This document shows, piece by piece, positions 17,601 through 18,908 of a stretch of 18,908 nt of DNA. The position numbers and the translations under genes are program-made. The stretch spans positions 1 to 18,908 of the forward strand of contig MU633949.1 of the NCBI GenBank assembly GCA_026770595.1. The letters run 5' to 3'. Origin of the DNA: Ochromonadaceae sp. CCMP2298. Lineage: Eukaryota > Sar > Synurophyceae > Ochromonadales > Ochromonadaceae. The notes under the pieces are model-generated. The model saw nothing but the letters and a program-made list of their open reading frames with translations, made no database searches and had not been told where the DNA came from. Each line of letters begins with the position of its first letter. Position 1 is the stretch's first letter.

Positions 17601-18436
17601 GATCTCCAGTCCCAGACCCCCGTGGATTCGAAAAAGCCGAAGAAGGGTCCGACCAGTGCGGGGGGAGACGCTTCCGATGACCAGATAATGCAGGAGCTGG
17701 CAGGCATGGGGTCAAAGTGGTCAGACGACGACGGCTTCGGCGAATTCGAGGAGGGAGCGGAGGAGGAAGAGGAGGAAGACAAGGCAGTGGGCTGGGTGGT
17801 AGACAGTGCTCCTAGCGACAGCGAGGCGGTGGCGGTTGCGTCTCTGGGTCCAGACGCAGAGCCGGCTGCGGGGTCAGGGGGCCAGCGCAACAGCACGTCT
17901 CGGATTATTTCCAAGCGCACCCAACTGCCAAGGTATGTTGCCAGTAGGTCGAACGATAAATGCTCCCTACTGACCTCTTATTCACCATCCTCATTACGTA
18001 TTCCTTGTTTCCACGCTCCAGGTGTAAGCTGGTCGCATACCTGCGGGCGGAGAGTTCGGCCCCCAGCACCAGCAGCCAGGAGACCCTCGTGCTAGACTAC
18101 TTGAAGAAGCTGCCCCCACCCGCAGTAGACCTCGAGCTGCGGGCGCTCTGCACGCATCCCACGGAGGACGCGGAGGGCGTGGAGCTGCTGCGCCTGCTGC
18201 TGGGCTGGCTGTCCAGGCGCATCACCACTGGAGAGGACTTCGAGGTGCTGCAGGCCTACGTACACCGCACCCTGACCATCTACCTGCCCATCGTGTTGCA
18301 GATGCCGGAGCCAGAGCTCGCAGAAGAGCTGGCTGGCCTACAGGCAGCGCACGCCGCCGCTAGTTCACGATTCCGCGATCTCGTACAGAAGAATTTGTGC
18401 ATTCTGAAGGCGTTCGCCAATATCCCTCTCACATAA
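14627..18436 (+). CDS. UTP21: U3 snoRNP / SSU processome protein Utp21 (WDR36)
   Basis: Utp21/WDR36 is a nucleolar tandem WD40 protein of the UTP-B subcomplex, needed for 18S rRNA maturation. I assemble four exons: 14627-14818, 14907-15907, 16007-17932 and 18022-18436, giving 1177 residues; yeast and human homologues have about 900-950. The N-terminus (FPYRAIGYVTDGNPFSV, 6-22) matches the start of the family, which is why I chose this ATG over the in-frame one at 14273. WD40 blades run to about residue 785 and include HATAVALSPCGNYCVVGTRG (about 523-542) and a late blade around ITDLAFTPDGRRLLSSALDS. A conserved W..LFNLEAIKQRN...APFFLP element lies at about 857-890. A long variable stretch (about 890-1038) follows, with a basic KKPKK and an acidic EEGAEEEEEEDK run. 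The Utp21 C-terminal helical domain spans about 1040-1177. The extra length comes from low-complexity inserts (about 192-226 and 890-1038) and a roughly 55-residue insert after the blade near 563. The gene appears complete and intact. Confidence 0.93.
14819..14906 (+). other. UTP21 intron 1 (88 nt, phase 0)
   Basis: The donor is CAG|GTACGA and the acceptor TTTATTGCAG|ACG. Splicing joins the AVQ end of the first exon to TSGHETYAAVG, restoring the continuous first WD40 blades seen in Utp21 homologues. Confidence 0.88.
15908..16006 (+). other. UTP21 intron 2 (99 nt, phase 2)
   Basis: The donor is CAG|GTGAGC and the acceptor CTCGACAG|GTA, behind a pyrimidine-rich tract. Splicing gives TRLRYYGG across the junction, as in the family, where this segment follows a WD40 blade. 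Retention gives a stop within one codon of the donor. Confidence 0.9.
17933..18021 (+). other. UTP21 intron 3 (89 nt, phase 2)
   Basis: The donor is AAG|GTATGT and the acceptor CGCTCCAG|GTG. Splicing joins TQLP-R to CKLVAYLRAE, the start of the Utp21 C-terminal domain. If the intron is retained the frame stays open to 18095 but reads the wrong frame downstream, so the C-terminal domain is lost. Confidence 0.88.
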
Positions 18437-18495
18437 TATTTCGCAGGGGTATATTACCGATAGTATGGTTTAATTTCGCATCTTCATGCTCTCCA

Positions 18496-18519
18496 TTTTT
18501 TTTTTTTTTTTTTTTTTTT
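18496..18519. repeat. Homopolymer of 24 T (24 A on the minus strand)
   Basis: An uninterrupted T run lies 59 nt past the UTP21 stop. Read on the minus strand it is an A run about 110 nt past the stop of the repeat-protein gene. The exact length may vary through slippage or sequencing error. Confidence 0.9.
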
Positions 18520-18576
18520 CCAAAACCCACTTTCTCTCTGCATGGGCAAGGGCAAGGGGCGGAGAGGTTCCTGACT

Positions 18577-18582
18577 TTTATT
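18577..18582 (-). terminator. Candidate polyadenylation signal of the repeat-protein gene
   Basis: AATAAA reads on the minus strand 45 nt past the TGA of the partial gene. This is a plausible 3' processing signal, but the hexamer is short, the flanks are AT-rich, and the lineage may not use the animal-type signal. Confidence 0.35.
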
Positions 18583-18627
18583 ATATCGCACGCTTTCAAA
18601 TAGGTTTATGATCAGATATTACTCTTA

Positions 18628-18908
18628 TCAAGTATTAATCTTATCACGCGCGGCATCCCGCAACAACTGGAGGAAAGAGCGAGGAAGGGTACTTACCAGA
18701 GCTTCGTTCCTTGCCTTCTGGTTCCGCGCCTTCTTCCTCTCCTGGTGAAGCTCTGGATGCTCCTCGCGGAACTTGGCCTTGGTCTCATTCCGACTCTGCA
18801 GCCTCTCCTGGTAAAGCTCTGGATGCTCCTCGCGGGACTTGGCGTAGGTCTCCCTCAGACTCTGCAGGAACTCCTGGTGAAGCTCTGGATGCTCCTCGCG
18901 GAACTTGG
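18628..18908 (-). CDS. 3' end of an unrecognised gene for a charged 22-residue-repeat protein (partial)
   Basis: The minus-strand frame is open from the right window edge to TGA at 18630-18628, covering 93 codons including the stop. It contains no Met, so the start lies outside the window. The protein is made of three 22-residue units of the pattern K-F/S-REEHPEL-H/Y-QE followed by a variable, charged half. A tail of about 26 residues ends in AARDKINT. The units are nearly identical in DNA over their first half. A perfect-looking donor GTAAGT at 18696-18691 and a pyrimidine-rich CAG 30 nt on leave open whether ten tail codons are spliced out; both readings keep the frame. I do not recognise the family. 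The composition suggests an extended helical or coiled-coil repeat. No transmembrane segment or catalytic motif is visible. Confidence 0.6.
   Translation of the reverse strand, partial: KFREEHPELHQEFLQSLRETYAKSREEHPELYQERLQSRNETKAKFREEHPELHQERKKARNQKARNEALVSTLPRSFLQLLRDAARDKINT
18667..18696 (-). other. Candidate 30-nt in-frame mini-intron
   Basis: On the minus strand GTAAGT opens and TCTTTCCTCCAG closes a 30-nt segment with consensus splice ends. Thirty nt is far below the 80-99 nt of the other introns here, and the segment has no in-frame stop, so it may simply be coding. It encodes V-S-T-L-P-R-S-F-L-Q if retained. Confidence 0.3.
18709..18906 (-). repeat. Tandem 66-nt coding repeat, three copies, array continues off the edge
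   Basis: The units lie at 18906-18841, 18840-18775 and 18774-18709 on the minus strand. The first 36 nt of each unit, encoding K-F/S-REEHPEL-H/Y-QE, are almost invariant, while the second halves diverge; units 1 and 2 share L-Q-S and E-T in that half. The window ends at a unit boundary, so more copies probably follow. Confidence 0.85.

Larger units (their letters stand above)
18437..18627. other. Convergent intergenic region between UTP21 and the repeat-protein gene
   Basis: These 191 nt are AT-richer than the genes around them. They hold a 24-nt T run and a minus-strand AATAAA, and must include the 3' ends of both convergent transcripts. No coding signal is evident on either strand. Confidence 0.65.

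Noticed and set aside
1-18908. CRISPR arrays, integrons, prophage or bacterial operons
   Set aside because: Spliceosomal introns, axonemal dynein and an SSU-processome gene show nuclear eukaryotic DNA; no spaced direct-repeat array is present.
1-18908. tRNA or rRNA genes
   Set aside because: I saw no tRNA-like cloverleaf box pattern or rRNA core sequence in the non-coding stretches, which are all short; a covariance search was not possible.

Overview
This is nuclear DNA from a GC-rich, compact eukaryotic genome. Three genes are complete or nearly so and a fourth runs off the right edge. The lineage must build motile cilia or flagella, because the largest gene encodes an axonemal outer-arm dynein heavy chain with an N-terminal kelch propeller, an arrangement best known from the Chlamydomonas alpha heavy chain. 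Introns are few, short (80-99 nt) and GT-AG. TAA, TAG and TGA all end genes here, so the standard code is used. A flagellated protist or alga fits; I cannot name the clade from sequence alone.

Layout. 1-313: 5' flank with no recognisable gene. 314-12574 (+): a 4086-residue dynein heavy chain in one uninterrupted exon, complete from kelch propeller to C-terminal domain. 12575-12672: a 98-nt A-rich gap between two convergent stop codons. 12673-14183 (-): a two-exon gene for a 476-residue REV1-like protein. It has a REV1-type N-terminus and BRCT domain, a candidate ubiquitin-binding motif and a divergent REV1-like C-terminal domain, but no Y-family polymerase domain. 14184-14626: a divergent intergenic region with two short tandem repeats. 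14627-18436 (+): a four-exon gene for Utp21/WDR36, a WD40 protein of the small-subunit processome. 18437-18627: intergenic DNA with a 24-nt T run. 18628-18908 (-): the 3' end of an unrecognised gene built of 22-residue charged repeats.

The genes look like unrelated housekeeping and structural neighbours (axonemal motor, translesion synthesis scaffold, ribosome biogenesis) rather than a functional cluster. The REV1-like and UTP21 genes are divergently transcribed from a 443-nt spacer and may share a promoter region.

The observation most worth a second look is the REV1-like gene. It appears to keep the recruiting modules of REV1 and to lack the catalytic core, and a short intron must be removed to complete its C-terminal domain.
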